Shown: positions 5,524 through 5,547 of the stretch, piece after piece
Numbering within the stretch: the first letter of the stretch is position 1
Layout: every line of letters begins with the position of its first letter
DNA from: an uncultured Ruminococcus sp.
Lineage (GTDB): Bacteria > Bacillota > Clostridia > Oscillospirales > Ruminococcaceae
Length of the DNA stretch: 5,547 bases
Reading direction: 5' to 3'
Assembly: GCA_900539095.1 (NCBI GenBank)
Contig: UQAR01000098.1
Location: 1-5,547 of the forward strand
Made by a program: the position numbers and the translations under genes
Notes under the pieces: generated by a model
Databases searched by the model: none
What the model saw: only the letters and a program-made list of their open reading frames with translations
What the model was told of the DNA's origin: nothing

Positions 5524-5547
5524 CTGTCTCTTATACACATCTGACGC
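5524..5547. other. Nextera transposase adapter remnant (sequencing artefact)
   Basis: The last 24 bases match the Illumina Nextera read-through adapter: the 19-bp Tn5 mosaic end CTGTCTCTTATACACATCT at 5524-5542, then GACGC (5543-5547), the beginning of the read 1 type tail. It is not genomic. On the minus strand it adds the false N-terminal peptide MCIRDR to SpoIIIAH, a recurrent artefact in metagenome-derived proteins. Base 5523 could be genomic or not. The contig therefore truly ends at about 5523. Confidence 0.97.

Noticed and set aside
5523..5540. N-terminal extension MCIRDR of SpoIIIAH
   Set aside because: It is translated Nextera adapter; the natural family start MKK follows at once.

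Overview
The window looks like a contig-end fragment of a spore-forming Clostridia chromosome, most likely Ruminococcus/Oscillospiraceae-like. This rests on a SpoIIIAH gene (an endospore-former marker), on the gene order, and on protein style; the exact genus is inference. Every supported gene lies on the minus strand, so transcription runs from high to low coordinates, and coding is almost continuous.

Layout in the direction of transcription: the last 24 bases (5524-5547) are Nextera sequencing adapter, not genome. Next come spoIIIAH (4980-5522), the last gene of the spoIIIA operon, and a 125-bp AT-rich gap (4855-4979). The gap holds a consensus-like extended -10 promoter sitting inside a long inverted repeat that resembles a terminator. 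Then follow an Asp23/Gls24-family gene of the YqhY type (4498-4854), nusB (4050-4463, GTG start), a divergent TsaD/Kae1-like gene (3112-4053, GTG start), xseA (1922-3115), xseB (1720-1908), ispA (834-1733) and the 5' part of dxs (1-809, cut by the window edge).

This is a form of the conserved Firmicutes cluster asp23/yqhY - nusB - (folD) - xseA - xseB - ispA - dxs downstream of spoIIIA. The position held by folD in Bacillus subtilis is taken here by the TsaD-like gene. From asp23 to dxs the genes are tightly packed: GTGA and ATGA start/stop overlaps at nusB/tsaD-like and tsaD-like/xseA, an 8-14 nt overlap at xseB/ispA, and gaps of 34 nt or less elsewhere. They are probably one transcript from the promoter at 4916-4944.

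The products fall into groups: XseA and XseB are the two subunits of exonuclease VII; Dxs and IspA are the first step of the MEP pathway and the prenyl-chain elongation step of isoprenoid synthesis; NusB acts in rRNA antitermination; the Asp23 protein is linked to envelope or lipid homeostasis. I see no defence system, mobile element, CRISPR array or RNA gene. The points most worth a second look are the adapter end, the promoter nested in a terminator-like hairpin, and the TsaD paralogue in the folD slot.
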